A stretch of 64,000 bases of DNA from Sulfoacidibacillus ferrooxidans (GTDB taxonomy: Bacteria; Bacillota; Bacilli; Alicyclobacillales; SLC66), in contig NZ_JALBUF010000001.1 in assembly GCF_022606465.1 (NCBI RefSeq), forward strand, positions 310,001 through 374,000, read 5' to 3'. A program made the translations under genes and the position numbers. Each line of letters starts with the position of its first letter. The first letter of the stretch is position 1. The notes beneath the pieces are model-generated. The model was not told the DNA's origin and made no database searches. It saw only the letters and a list, made by a program, of their open reading frames with translations. Positions 44,430 through 54,128 of this stretch are shown here, piece after piece.

Positions 44430-45905
44430 TCAAGGTCTAATGGCTCGAATTATTTGATTAGGAAAACGAAGTATCCTTTCCTCTTCTGTGTATTTTTCAC
44501 ACACTAGTAGCCCACGCTGTTTCAGTTCATCAATCATGTCTTGTCTTGCCATAAAAGGCAATGTAGCAAGCTCCTCTTGAAATAATCCCACCCCAAAGAT
44601 GAAATTTTCTATGACCTTGTCCGGATCCACGTAGTGCGTATTAAATCCATAGTTCACCCACTCAACTTCCACAAAGCCTGCATCTCGAAACTGTTGCACA
44701 ATCTCATCTGGTTGCTTCAAATAACTACGCGGATTATTTTCATGTCGCTTTTTAGCTGAAAGTAAAATCGGTTCAAACCATTCATAGAAAAAAGGTACGT
44801 CCCATGGTGTAAAGAAAGTTGGATGTAAACTAGCAACGGTGGCTCCTGGCCTTGCTACGCGAAAAATCTCCTCCAGTGCAACAACAGCATCTGTAAAATG
44901 AAAGAAACCTACACCAAGTACAGTATCAAATGTATGGTCAGCAAATGGAAGGTTTTCTGCAGGAGCCTTTACAAAATTAACCCAATTTGCCCCTAACCGC
45001 TGCCGCTTCGTCTCTGCACGTACAATCATACCCGCAGCAGGATCTGCGCAAAAGAGTTGCCCACCCTTTCCCACGCGATTGGCCAATCCCCCACCAAATG
45101 TAAATACACCATCGGCGCAACCTAATTCAAGTACGGTAGTATCTGGAAGCACTTTAGAAAAATCTAGAAATTCACTGCGTAATCGCTTAAAATCTGGCCA
45201 TATATCGTTGGATAATGTATCGTAATCAAAATACAGATTAAATCTAGAGATATGAATCTGTCGAATACGAGTATCTAAATACCCCGTCTCGGCAAGCATC
45301 TGCTCCGCTTCACGCAATACCGTTTTACCTTTTTCTGTGATTGTTACACAACGCAACTGATCTTTCATCACCATTTCATAATTGCCAAGATAGGTACCAA
45401 ACAATAATTCATCATTTAACGAATAATCAATCCATGGTCGATGCCATACTCCAGTCACAAATTCTTTTTCAGGAATACAGCCATAATATGCAAGCGCATG
45501 TTGATTTTCATAGCCAGTAACGGTAGTGAATAGTTGAATTAATGGCACAAAACCATAGTCATTCACAAATTGTTCTAGTCGTTCGCAAGCCTTCCTTGCA
45601 ACATCAACTGTAATCATGGTTAGTCCCAACTCATGATGAGCGATGTACACGGCTGTAGAAGCACTTATTTCATACGTAGCCGTACGCGCGATGCGATCTG
45701 GAATTGGTACATCCTGAAATGCTCGTGTGCGTACTTCATCCGTCCAGTGAAGGGCTGCAAAAGCACTTGAAACGTCACGCAGAAACTCCATCACATCTGG
45801 CCCAAAACGCAAAGACAGATCGGTTCCAGCAAGCCATGGACTAATGACAAGTCCACGTTGTAAAAAATTGCGCGTTGGTTCTGACAAATCACTAACCTTA
45901 AACAA
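44430..45905 (-). CDS. SAM-dependent methyltransferase with unassigned N-terminal domain
   Basis: 491 aa from TTG 45905 (GGGAGG about 10 nt upstream; ATG 45971 gives a 22-residue extension). Residues about 1-260 form an unrecognised domain ending in a winged-helix-like CVTITEKGKTVLREAEQML. The Rossmann methyltransferase follows: motif I VLELGCADGVF (about 272), acidic ADPAAG, FDTVLGVGFFHF and ARPGATVAS. Substrate unknown. It lies upstream of fixA, separated by 164 nt, and is divergent from acs. Confidence 0.7.
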   Translation of the reverse strand: MFKVSDLSEPTRNFLQRGLVISPWLAGTDLSLRFGPDVMEFLRDVSSAFAALHWTDEVRTRAFQDVPIPDRIARTATYEISASTAVYIAHHELGLTMITVDVARKACERLEQFVNDYGFVPLIQLFTTVTGYENQHALAYYGCIPEKEFVTGVWHRPWIDYSLNDELLFGTYLGNYEMVMKDQLRCVTITEKGKTVLREAEQMLAETGYLDTRIRQIHISRFNLYFDYDTLSNDIWPDFKRLRSEFLDFSKVLPDTTVLELGCADGVFTFGGGLANRVGKGGQLFCADPAAGMIVRAETKRQRLGANWVNFVKAPAENLPFADHTFDTVLGVGFFHFTDAVVALEEIFRVARPGATVASLHPTFFTPWDVPFFYEWFEPILLSAKKRHENNPRSYLKQPDEIVQQFRDAGFVEVEWVNYGFNTHYVDPDKVIENFIFGVGLFQEELATLPFMARQDMIDELKQRGLLVCEKYTEEERILRFPNQIIRAIRP

Positions 45906-46028
45906 TGAAGTGCGCCCTCCCTGCGATAACATATCTAGAGTATAAGTGAAATTCATGTGCAAGAAAATCACATATGATATACTGTGTTCAATGAATTGAA
46001 AGATAGATTGTTTCTATAGGAGGCCATC

Positions 46029-47981
46029 ATGACAGAGCCAAATAATCTTGATACTCTATTAAAAGAAAACAGAACATTCGAACCTTCTGCTGCCTTTATC
46101 GCGCAAGCTACTGTTACCGATGAAAGCGTATACCAAAGTGCATCTGAAGATCCACAAGCATATTGGGCTCAACAAGCCTCTTATTTATCATGGAGTAAGC
46201 CGTTTTCTACCATTTTAGAATGGGATCCACCACATGCAAAGTGGTTTTCTGACGGCGTTCTCAATGTCGCTTATAACACAGTAGATCGCCATAGAGAAAA
46301 TGGCAGAAAAAATAAAGCCGCCATCATTTGGGAAGGTGAACCTGGAGATAGCAAAATCCTAACCTATGATATGCTAGGACGCGAAGTAGATAAAGCTGCC
46401 CACATGCTAATTCATCTGGGCGTTAAAAAAGGCGACCGCGTCGTCATATACCTTCCTATGATTCCAGAACTTCCAATCTCTATGCTCGCCTGTGCTAAAA
46501 TTGGAGCCATTCATACTGTCGTCTTTGGTGGTTTTTCTGCTTCCTCACTAAAAGACCGAATCATCGATGCAGATGCTAGACTCCTGATTACAGCAGATGC
46601 CGGTTTTCGTCGGGGTGGAATCGTCCCTTTAAAACAAAATGTCGATCAAGCCATTATCGATACCCCGATAGAGAAAGTCGTCGTTGTTCAAAGAGTTGGT
46701 GCAGACGCGCATTCTACGATGATAGATGGCCGCGATCTCTTGTGGCATAAACTGATCGAGACGATGCCAAAAACCCCTTTTGCGCCAGAGCCTATGCATG
46801 CAGAAGATACTCTATTTATCTTATATACGTCGGGAACAACTGGCAAACCCAAAGGCATTGTGCACAGCTCAGCCGGTTATCTCGTGGGTGCTAATACTTC
46901 CATGCGCACCGTATTTGACATTAAAGATGACGATGTTTTTTGGTGTACAGCAGATATTGGGTGGATCACCGGACATACGTACCTCGTTTACGGACCTCTG
47001 TCCGCAGGTGCAACTGTCGTCATGTATGAAGGAGCACCAGACGCACCCGATCGGCACCGTTTTTGGAACATCATTGAAAAATACGGGGTTAGTATATTTT
47101 ATACGGCACCAACTTCCATTCGCACCTTTATGAAGTGGGGCCACGATATTCCACAGAGTCATGACCTTAGCACGCTGCGACTGATGGGCACAGTCGGTGA
47201 GCCGATCAATCCAGAAGCTTGGATGTGGTACCACGAGCACATTGGACATGGTCGATGCCCTATTGTCGATACTTGGTGGCAAACAGAGACAGGTTGCGCC
47301 ATGATTGCCCCGCTACCTGGACTAATTAAAACGAAGCCTGGTTCCGCAACAAAAGCAGTCCCAGGAATTGCAGTGGACGTAGTTGACGACAATGGAACTC
47401 CAGTAACTCCCGGACACGGAGGCAATCTCGTCATTACAAAACCTTGGCCATCGATGTTGCGAACCGTATGGGGAGATGATGAGCGCTTTCGCAAGACGTA
47501 CTTTGGACAATTCAGTGGCATGTATTTCCCAGGCGATGGCGCTCATCTTGATGAAGAAAAATATATATGGATCTTAGGTCGTATTGACGACGTCATGAAT
47601 GTCTCTGGACATCGCATCGGCACGATGGAGGTAGAGAGCGCTTTAGTTGACCATCCAGCCGTCGCAGAAGCAGCCGTGATTGGCCGCGCACACGATGTAA
47701 AAGGGCAAGCCATTACAGCCTTTGTCACAGTTAGAGACGGAGTAAAAACATCACCTGAACTCATGACTGAATTAAAAAATCATGTCGTAGTCAAAATAGG
47801 TGCGATGGCACGTCCAGAAGAAATTCTCTTTACCGCTGAGTTACCCAAAACCAGGAGCGCTAAGATCATGCGTCGCTTACTACGTGATATCGCAGAAGGG
47901 CGTGCGCTTGGTGATACCACGACACTTGCAGATCCTAGTGTTGTCGATTCATTAAAACTTCAGTACCAAGATAAAGAGTAG
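46029..47981 (+). CDS. acsA: Acetyl-CoA synthetase (AMP-forming)
   Basis: 650 aa, full length. Adenylation P-loop [16 protein letters not shown] (about 260-275), [24 protein letters not shown] and [11 protein letters not shown]; the C-terminal [11 protein letters not shown] holds the catalytic Lys, a known acetylation site. Makes acetyl-CoA from acetate for aceA and citrate synthase. AGGAGG precedes the ATG. Confidence 0.95.
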   Translation: MTEPNNLDTLLKENRTFEPSAAFIAQATVTDESVYQSASEDPQAYWAQQASYLSWSKPFSTILEWDPPHAKWFSDGVLNVAYNTVDRHRENGRKNKAAIIWEGEPGDSKILTYDMLGREVDKAAHMLIHLGVKKGDRVVIYLPMIPELPISMLACAKIGAIHTVVFGGFSASSLKDRIIDADARLLITADAGFRRGGIVPLKQNVDQAIIDTPIEKVVVVQRVGADAHSTMIDGRDLLWHKLIETMPKTPFAPEPMHAEDTLFILYTSGTTGKPKGIVHSSAGYLVGANTSMRTVFDIKDDDVFWCTADIGWITGHTYLVYGPLSAGATVVMYEGAPDAPDRHRFWNIIEKYGVSIFYTAPTSIRTFMKWGHDIPQSHDLSTLRLMGTVGEPINPEAWMWYHEHIGHGRCPIVDTWWQTETGCAMIAPLPGLIKTKPGSATKAVPGIAVDVVDDNGTPVTPGHGGNLVITKPWPSMLRTVWGDDERFRKTYFGQFSGMYFPGDGAHLDEEKYIWILGRIDDVMNVSGHRIGTMEVESALVDHPAVAEAAVIGRAHDVKGQAITAFVTVRDGVKTSPELMTELKNHVVVKIGAMARPEEILFTAELPKTRSAKIMRRLLRDIAEGRALGDTTTLADPSVVDSLKLQYQDKE

Positions 47982-47989
47982 ACTACTAT

Positions 47990-48322
47990 TTATGTGCTTT
48001 TTCGTATAAAAGAGGGGGACTGTGTAACACAGTTCCCCTCTTTTATACGACCATTACAACATGTTCCCCCATGCAAACGATCGTAAAATCCGGAATGATC
48101 ATACCAATGCGGCGTCATATCATCGAGAGCAATATTTTGAAGATAAGCTATACTAGAGTATGTAGGAATCGGAATAGGTTGATGCGATGCACCTGCGGCT
48201 GCATCAATAAGATGCGTAGCGAGTGATACGTGATCGATGCGCAGCTGGTTTGTGGCTTCAAACAAGCAACTCAACGCATAGTGAGCCGCTTCAAAACGTG
48301 ACATTTGCCATAGCAAGATCAT
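47990..48322 (-). CDS. Possible small hypothetical protein
   Basis: 110 aa from ATG 48322, with GGAG 5 nt upstream. The N-terminal half is helix-like (SRFEAAHYALSCLFEATNQL); the end runs through the acs hairpin, which argues against a real gene unless that hairpin is read through. No family recognised. Confidence 0.3.
   Translation of the reverse strand: MILLWQMSRFEAAHYALSCLFEATNQLRIDHVSLATHLIDAAAGASHQPIPIPTYSSIAYLQNIALDDMTPHWYDHSGFYDRLHGGTCCNGRIKEGNCVTQSPSFIRKST
48002..48050. terminator. 23-bp hairpin after acsA
   Basis: Arms 48002-48024 and 48028-48050 pair fully with one G-U and a 3-nt loop. The CTCTTTT at the 3' side gives the U-rich end. Confidence 0.7.
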
Positions 48323-48408
48323 TCTCACTCCATGTTAAACATATGATACGCTTCTATCATACCATTCAAAATAGATCAGTTAACGTTTATTTGTCAGGGG
48401 TGTCACCA

Positions 48409-50748
48409 TTGTATAATGAACCATTTCGCCGAAAAACTCCTGAGGAGATTCTAAAGGAAATATCAGCTTTACAAAGAGGTCGTCTAAAAATCTATATTGG
48501 AGCAGGTAGCGGGACAGGTAAAACCTATCAAATGTTATCTGATGGTCAAGAATTATGCACAACAGGTCTTCGTGTGGCAGTTTCTGCCGTTCACTTTGGC
48601 GGAAACCCGGCAACAAAAGAACAAGTCGGTTCATTACAAGTCATTCCTACTTGCATGACGGATGTGGGTGAAGCACAACAAGGAGATTTGGATCTTGACG
48701 CCATCTTAGCCTATGCCCCTGATTTTCTTCTTGTGGACGACCTTGCTCACGTCAATCAACTATCAGCTACAAATCGCACACGGTTAAGCGACATTCATGT
48801 GTTGCTTGATCATCATATCCATGTCATGACCACTCTCAATATTTATGACCTTGATGAAATGCGAGAAGATATAAAAAAATTAACCGGTATAGAAAGCAAT
48901 CACACCATCCCGCTTGAAGTATTGGCTAATGCTCATGAAGTTAAGTTAGTCGATGTGGAACCAGACGTTATTCTCGAGCGGCTGCAACAAAATGAACGAA
49001 ATTCACTGTCTGATACACCAGATGGCTTACATGATCACTTGAGTCAAGATACGCTATCCATCTTGCGAGAACTTACACTGCGCGTAGTCGCAGATGACGT
49101 GAATGAAAAGTTAGAATCCTATCGCACATTTTACGGTCTCCCTACAAACTCATCCGTAACCGATCGAGTAATGGTTGCAGTTCAATACAATTCAAATGGC
49201 ACATTACTCGTGCGAAGAGGGCAACAAATCGCCAACCGTCTCAATGCAGAACTTGATATCATCACGATTGTTGATAGGAAACGAAAACTTGGGCAAGAGG
49301 AACGCGCATTTAAAGAGGCCATCACACGACTAGCAGAAAAGATAGAAGCCAACATTACCGAGGTATGTTGTAAGAGACATTCTTCGGTTGCAGACATTCT
49401 CCAACATTATGCACAAGAAAAACACATCACACGTATTGTGATTGGTCAATCACATAGGAGTCGCTTTGAGGATCTGACCAGAGGCTCTCTTGTCAATGAT
49501 CTTCTGACAAAGGCAAAACAAACAGATCTGATGGTGATTTCAGATCGTCGATCGGCTGGAGGGGAACGTCTCCTTTCTTATCGACATCGCAATCTTTCAT
49601 CAGTTACCTATCCAAAACTAGATGAGCAAAGCTTTCCACAAACGATGAATCATTTAAAGCGTGGCCGCTTCAAAATTTACATTGGCGCAGCACCAGGCGT
49701 TGGGAAAACATACACCATGCTGCGCGAAGCACATGACTTAAAAGCACGACACATCGATGTCGTTGGAGGTATTATCGAAACACACCACCGCCAAGGTACG
49801 GAGGAAAAAATCGGGGACTTAACGATTATTCCACAAAAAAAGATCCATTTCCGCGGTGGAGTATTTGAAGAAATGGATATGAGTGCAATCCTTGCTCGCA
49901 ATCCAGAAGTAGTACTAGTAGATGAGTTGGCACACAGCAATATAGAGGGGTGTACTCATCGCAAGCGCTATGAAGATGTTGAAGAACTTCTATCAGCTGG
50001 AATATCTGTCATCTCTACGCTCAATATTCAACATATCGAGAGCCTTAATGATACCGTTTTTGAACTGACTGGCGTCAAGGTTCGAGAGACTGTACCTGAT
50101 TCCATACTACGCATGGCACAAGAAGTCGTCCTTATCGATGTGCCACCGGAAACACTACAGCAGCGCATGCGAGAAGGTAAGATTTACTCAATTGACAAGG
50201 TAGAGCAAGCGTTATCTCATTTTTTTAAGCAGGGCAATCTAATCGCATTACGCGAAATGGCCCTGCGTGAAGTGGCTGATCACATCGATGACCGCCTTGA
50301 AGCCAATGACGATCGCAGTGCACTGCGCGGACCATGGCGACGAATGGAAGTCATCTATGTATGTGTCAATACAAAGTCAAAGGCAGAGCGTCTCATTCGT
50401 CGCGGTTTCCGCACAGCACAACGCTTAAAGGCAACAATGTATGTCACTTTTGTACAGGAACAGCTCATGATTTTAGCAGAAGATAAGGCGCGACTGACAC
50501 AGTTAGAGGAGTTAACCAACCGACTTGGAGGAACCTTTGTGCGCTTACAAGTTCAACAACCGAGAGATCTGGTTCGCTTGTTAGCACATGATATGGAACA
50601 AAAATTAGTCACTCAAGTCTTTTTGGGCCATTCTTCACGAACAAAATACGAAATCATTCAACGCGGGTATTTTTTGCAAAACCTGTTGCGTTCTATTCGC
50701 ACGATGGACGTCGTCGTCATTGCAGATAATGATGTAGATTCAAAATAA
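48409..50748 (+). CDS. Tandem KdpD-sensor/USP protein without histidine kinase
   Basis: 779 aa from TTG 48409, 6 nt after AGGGGTG; the longer frame has no ribosome site. Two repeats of a KdpD N-terminal domain plus USP domain: repeat 1 has Walker A GAGSGTGKT (31-39) and VDDLAH; repeat 2 has the standard GAAPGVGKT (about 427-435) and VDELAHSN. Each USP part ends in an RIVIGQSHRSRF/QVFLGHSSRTKY motif. There are no membrane helices, dimerisation or kinase domains, and no kdpFABC genes nearby. In KdpD these domains sense K+, c-di-AMP or ATP; here they stand alone as a possible cytoplasmic sensor. Confidence 0.85.
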   Translation: MYNEPFRRKTPEEILKEISALQRGRLKIYIGAGSGTGKTYQMLSDGQELCTTGLRVAVSAVHFGGNPATKEQVGSLQVIPTCMTDVGEAQQGDLDLDAILAYAPDFLLVDDLAHVNQLSATNRTRLSDIHVLLDHHIHVMTTLNIYDLDEMREDIKKLTGIESNHTIPLEVLANAHEVKLVDVEPDVILERLQQNERNSLSDTPDGLHDHLSQDTLSILRELTLRVVADDVNEKLESYRTFYGLPTNSSVTDRVMVAVQYNSNGTLLVRRGQQIANRLNAELDIITIVDRKRKLGQEERAFKEAITRLAEKIEANITEVCCKRHSSVADILQHYAQEKHITRIVIGQSHRSRFEDLTRGSLVNDLLTKAKQTDLMVISDRRSAGGERLLSYRHRNLSSVTYPKLDEQSFPQTMNHLKRGRFKIYIGAAPGVGKTYTMLREAHDLKARHIDVVGGIIETHHRQGTEEKIGDLTIIPQKKIHFRGGVFEEMDMSAILARNPEVVLVDELAHSNIEGCTHRKRYEDVEELLSAGISVISTLNIQHIESLNDTVFELTGVKVRETVPDSILRMAQEVVLIDVPPETLQQRMREGKIYSIDKVEQALSHFFKQGNLIALREMALREVADHIDDRLEANDDRSALRGPWRRMEVIYVCVNTKSKAERLIRRGFRTAQRLKATMYVTFVQEQLMILAEDKARLTQLEELTNRLGGTFVRLQVQQPRDLVRLLAHDMEQKLVTQVFLGHSSRTKYEIIQRGYFLQNLLRSIRTMDVVVIADNDVDSK

Positions 50749-50800
50749 CATGCTTATCCATTAAAGTTCTTCTACAAGGGACATATAAAAGAGGGGCACC

Positions 50801-50869
50801 ATGTTTGACGAAATCATCTCCACTGTGCTCCTCCCATACAATCTACCATCCTACTTAATACGGTCATAG
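50801..50869 (+). CDS. Possible 22-aa peptide
   Basis: ATG 50801 lies 5 nt after GAGGGG and opens a 22-codon frame (begins MFDEII, ends LIRS) about 50 nt after the KdpD-like gene. Only the ribosome site supports it; the rest of the 198-nt gap to 50947 shows nothing. Confidence 0.2.
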   Translation: MFDEIISTVLLPYNLPSYLIRS

Positions 50870-50946
50870 ATAGCAGAGTATCCTCTCACTATGCTTATAA
50901 GCTTGCTTTTAACTTGATCACCATGAAAAGTTGCCCGCGATGCTGT

Positions 50947-52071
50947 TTAATGCGCAAAGTATCTTTGCACAATACCACTTTTCATCTTGGCCAATGTAGC
51001 TGAAGGTCCCACATGATTTTGTAAATAAATAGTGGTAAATATCAGTAACGCAAGGATAGGCGCTGAGTTTGGATCTGTACCTACACCACCTAAAACCCCA
51101 AAATCCTGTCCTAAAACCCAAGTTGCTATCAACCAAATCCACAGTACCCACCAAGTAAAATGACTGCGCTTTCCTAAAAGAAAGGACACACTTAGATATA
51201 GCATAATCAATATCATGAATGTATTCCAAAATACAGGATGTGCTTCTAGTAATGCAGCGAATTCATTAAGGGTGCTAGCGAGAATATGCGGCTGTGGCAT
51301 GGAAGCCATCGCCAGTACTGGAGCACTAATTCCTTTAGCAGTCCAAAACAGCTGACTGGGTATAGCCTGCAATACAGCTAAACCTAACCACAGAAATCCG
51401 ATAAAGCGTTGCATAGGAATTCTCAATAATCCTTGTTCCCACCATGCCATAGGCAATAAAAGCAATAAACCCGCAACTATATAAAAAATAACAGAACCAG
51501 GTGTTCCAGATAACCACGTTGCACTACCACTAGCAAATAATCCTCCGACACCTTCCCCAAAGATCCAAATCACGAGTCCCCACCCTATGGATAAAATGAT
51601 GCCAACTTTTGTCCACAGGCCTATACCTCCTACCAATAATAAAACTCCTATAGCTAGCTGAATCCACATGGCTAACAGATCATAAAAAAAAGGATGTTGT
51701 AGCCACAAACGAATTCCAAAAGCCATCCATTCCGTAAGAAATGCAGGTTGAGATGCTGCTGCTGGTTGTACCACTCCAGATATAAACTGGTTACTCATCG
51801 CTGGTTGCGCTTGCAATGCCCCATCTAACATCCATAATAATCCTAACCCAATGCGCAATACACGATGACTCATAACCTCTATTTTTTCGTGTTTTTTCAC
51901 TTTTTCTGTATCTCTTGAAGCCGGCGACATACCGTACATTCGCCATAATACATAGATCGTACCGATCATGGCCGCTAAAGCTATCACGATAAAAAATTGT
52001 TGCAACATCATATGATAAAATGCAGCTAGTCCTGTGACGGGTGCAAGACTTGCCCCCATAGTACCCCCCAT
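50947..52071 (-). CDS. Polytopic membrane protein with QDFG and GTDPNS motifs
   Basis: 374 aa, about nine to ten hydrophobic segments with a short basic loop (about 56-66). The parts LGLLWMLDGALQAQP, GEGVGG and WVLGQDFGVLGGVGTDPNSAP (about 325-345) recall DoxX/DoxD-like membrane proteins, some of which are linked to thiosulfate:quinone oxidoreductase, but I cannot assign it with certainty. AAAGGAG 9 nt before the ATG. Stand-alone gene. Confidence 0.55.
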   Translation of the reverse strand: MGGTMGASLAPVTGLAAFYHMMLQQFFIVIALAAMIGTIYVLWRMYGMSPASRDTEKVKKHEKIEVMSHRVLRIGLGLLWMLDGALQAQPAMSNQFISGVVQPAAASQPAFLTEWMAFGIRLWLQHPFFYDLLAMWIQLAIGVLLLVGGIGLWTKVGIILSIGWGLVIWIFGEGVGGLFASGSATWLSGTPGSVIFYIVAGLLLLLPMAWWEQGLLRIPMQRFIGFLWLGLAVLQAIPSQLFWTAKGISAPVLAMASMPQPHILASTLNEFAALLEAHPVFWNTFMILIMLYLSVSFLLGKRSHFTWWVLWIWLIATWVLGQDFGVLGGVGTDPNSAPILALLIFTTIYLQNHVGPSATLAKMKSGIVQRYFAH

Positions 52072-52312
52072 CTAGGTCATCTCCTTTCACACTATAACTG
52101 ACTTTAACGATTTACCTAGTTCTACTGTACTTCGTAACTGTAGTTTAGATAAGAGCATTTTTAACTTCACTTTAAACATTTCTGTTACATCTATGGCTCC
52201 TTGATAAAGAAAAAGCACGATTTATGTATACGTATAGGAGAGACGAATGTCCAGCGCAGGAACAGCTAAGCCTCATATGGTAAGGAGAGGGAGAATGAAT
52301 GGAGGATATCAT

Positions 52313-52642
52313 ATGACAGAAATGCAAAATAACGTGCAATTGCTTGAGAATTTATCTGACAATCGCACAGCTGATCCATGCTTTTTACCTTTATTTTTAC
52401 TGTTTGGTCTAGGTGCTAGTAATCAGGCTAGTAGTACGCGAACTGGTGTAAATAATCCCTTTGTAGGTGGTCGCATGTCTCCAACTGTACGAAAAGGGGC
52501 ACCATATACTGCTCCTCCTGTCATGCAAAGACCCATGTATCCACGTGGACAGATGCCTAATCAGGTCATGACACGTCCACCTGTCTACCCATCTACCATG
52601 TCTCCCTGGATGGCTCCAACCAATTCATTTAGAAGAGGTTAA
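52313..52642 (+). CDS. Small Pro/Met-rich protein, spore-coat-like
   Basis: 109 aa from ATG 52313 (GGAGG 7 nt upstream; ATG 52295 with AGGGAG is an alternative). A short hydrophobic CFLPLFLLFGLG segment near 23-34 is followed by a Pro/Met/Arg-rich tail (PMYPRGQMPNQ, PPVYPS). Such composition is common in spore-coat and inner-spore proteins of Bacilli. No defined family. A terminator begins at the base after the stop codon. Confidence 0.5.
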   Translation: MTEMQNNVQLLENLSDNRTADPCFLPLFLLFGLGASNQASSTRTGVNNPFVGGRMSPTVRKGAPYTAPPVMQRPMYPRGQMPNQVMTRPPVYPSTMSPWMAPTNSFRRG

Positions 52643-52687
52643 GTGGATTGATGGCAGGAGAGTATACCTCTCCTGCCATCAATCCAC
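52643..52687. terminator. Perfect 20-bp hairpin between convergent genes
   Basis: Arms 52643-52662 and 52668-52687 are perfect reverse complements with loop TATAC, starting directly after the stop codon at 52642 and ending 13 nt before the SpoIID-like stop. No T-tract. Confidence 0.7.
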
Positions 52688-52699
52688 GATCATGATCCA

Positions 52700-53326
52700 C
52701 TAGGGCGCTTGTAATAACGTTCTTCCTGTAAAATAAAACGCAAGGATCTGCTGATTGTTCATGCCTGCCGTCGCCCAATATTGTGAACCCCACTGCGCCA
52801 TCTTTTGCGAGTGGTTAAATGGCCAATTTGGATTATTTGGAACACCTGCACGATAATCAAGCGGTCCAATTCCACCATCTGTGTAGGCATATGCATAGGG
52901 CCATATATCTTGTATCGCCTGATCGGTTTCTGGTCGACCACTCATATATTTATACTCCTGAAAGTTGGTCGTATTGTCTACGTCAAAAGTAAATCCATCG
53001 ATCGTGACAGGATGTAACGTATGGTACCAAGCAAACATTTTGACGGCCATGGCTCCCGCGCGTAATGCTTCTACATTCCATTCAGGAATCCATTCATTAG
53101 GAAGAACATCAGAGCAATATTCTTGAAATCCAACGGTCTGAACCCAAAGAATTTGACCACGCGGATTATTATTTGCCCGAATCGCAACATGAATAACACT
53201 AGGTAGTGCCGTATTATAAATCGTGTGATAGGTGTATGTTTGAGCATGTGCAGGTTCTGAACTTGTGCTTCCAGCAAAAAACAGGATCAGACATAAAGCC
53301 ATTGTGGCGATCCATGGCTTTTTCAT
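52700..53326 (-). CDS. Secreted SpoIID/LytB-domain protein
   Basis: 208 aa from ATG 53326 (AAGGAGG 9 nt upstream). Signal peptide about 1-29 (cut at AHA-Q). SpoIID motif VLPNEWIPEWNVEALRAGAMAVKMFAWY (about 77-104) with its catalytic-type Glu. SpoIID-like proteins cleave denuded glycan strands of peptidoglycan, chiefly in sporulation. It lacks the usual spoIIQ partner; an Ig-like secreted protein gene precedes it by 75 nt. Confidence 0.8.
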   Translation of the reverse strand: MKKPWIATMALCLILFFAGSTSSEPAHAQTYTYHTIYNTALPSVIHVAIRANNNPRGQILWVQTVGFQEYCSDVLPNEWIPEWNVEALRAGAMAVKMFAWYHTLHPVTIDGFTFDVDNTTNFQEYKYMSGRPETDQAIQDIWPYAYAYTDGGIGPLDYRAGVPNNPNWPFNHSQKMAQWGSQYWATAGMNNQQILAFYFTGRTLLQAP

Positions 53327-53401
53327 CGATAAAAACCTCCTTACGCCATCATCATCAATTAAAATCCCGTCCATGTCATGTAGAAGACTCAGATCAAAAT
53401 G

Positions 53402-53962
53402 CTACTGCGTACGTGAACTCCACGGTGCATAGTTTTGTTCTCCAGGAATAGGTGGCTGCTTTTTTAGTTTTTGTAATTCGGCATAATAGGAAACAAGACC
53501 AATATACGTATGACGATGAATATTTCCAAGCATGATCGTCGGTTCATTGCGCTGATTTTGCACAATCGGATTTAACATCACCGGTTGCACTTGTCCAGAT
53601 TGAACAGGTACATCAAATACGATAGATTCATTGTATCCATCTGCAAATAAGATCGCTGTTACAGTACCCATCTTTTTTACTGGTACAAACCGTCGATCAA
53701 GCGGTGTAGCAATGCGTGCGTCATACACTCCTTCACGATTGGTCAGTCCGGATTGGATCAATTTCCCTCGGTCATCGATAATGAGAACACGAGCGCCATC
53801 TAATCTCTTCATTTGCACATTGGATACGCGAAACTCCACCGTAGTCCCACGACCAGATACAATGCCAAGGTCCTTTGCCTGCACCTGTGCAGCACTGCTC
53901 ATCCCAACTTCCCCAGTCGCCAATAAAATACCTGTTACGCATGCGATCGCCCATTTTCGCAT
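53402..53962 (-). CDS. Secreted protein with Ig-like/carboxypeptidase-regulatory-like domain
   Basis: 186 aa. Signal peptide about 1-28 (VQA-K). A beta-rich region (about 40-125; VEFRVSNV, ARVLIIDDRG, GLTNREGVYDARI, AILFADGYNESIVFDVPVQ) looks like a carboxypeptidase-regulatory or Ig-like fold. The tail is basic and Pro-rich (KLKKQPPIPGEQNYAPW). Probably in one unit with the SpoIID-like gene; function unknown. Confidence 0.55.
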   Translation of the reverse strand: MRKWAIACVTGILLATGEVGMSSAAQVQAKDLGIVSGRGTTVEFRVSNVQMKRLDGARVLIIDDRGKLIQSGLTNREGVYDARIATPLDRRFVPVKKMGTVTAILFADGYNESIVFDVPVQSGQVQPVMLNPIVQNQRNEPTIMLGNIHRHTYIGLVSYYAELQKLKKQPPIPGEQNYAPWSSRTQ

Positions 53963-54128
53963 CTAAGAGTCCCTTCTTTCTTCTGTGATCAATCATGACC
54001 TTTGTATCCTATATCGTGCCAAAGTATCCTAACATCTATCCGGTCTAGTTAATGTATCGAGCAAATTCTACAAATTTCGACACGTGCTACACGTGAAACA
54101 AATCTCGCCATTCATTGACACAAACATG

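Noticed and set aside
46869-47521. Minus-strand ORFs inside acsA
   Set aside because: Antisense shadows of a strongly conserved enzyme; no ribosome site.
48223-50748. A KdpD potassium sensor kinase
   Set aside because: No membrane helices, dimerisation or ATPase kinase domain, and no kdp genes nearby; only the N-terminal sensor and USP modules are present, twice.
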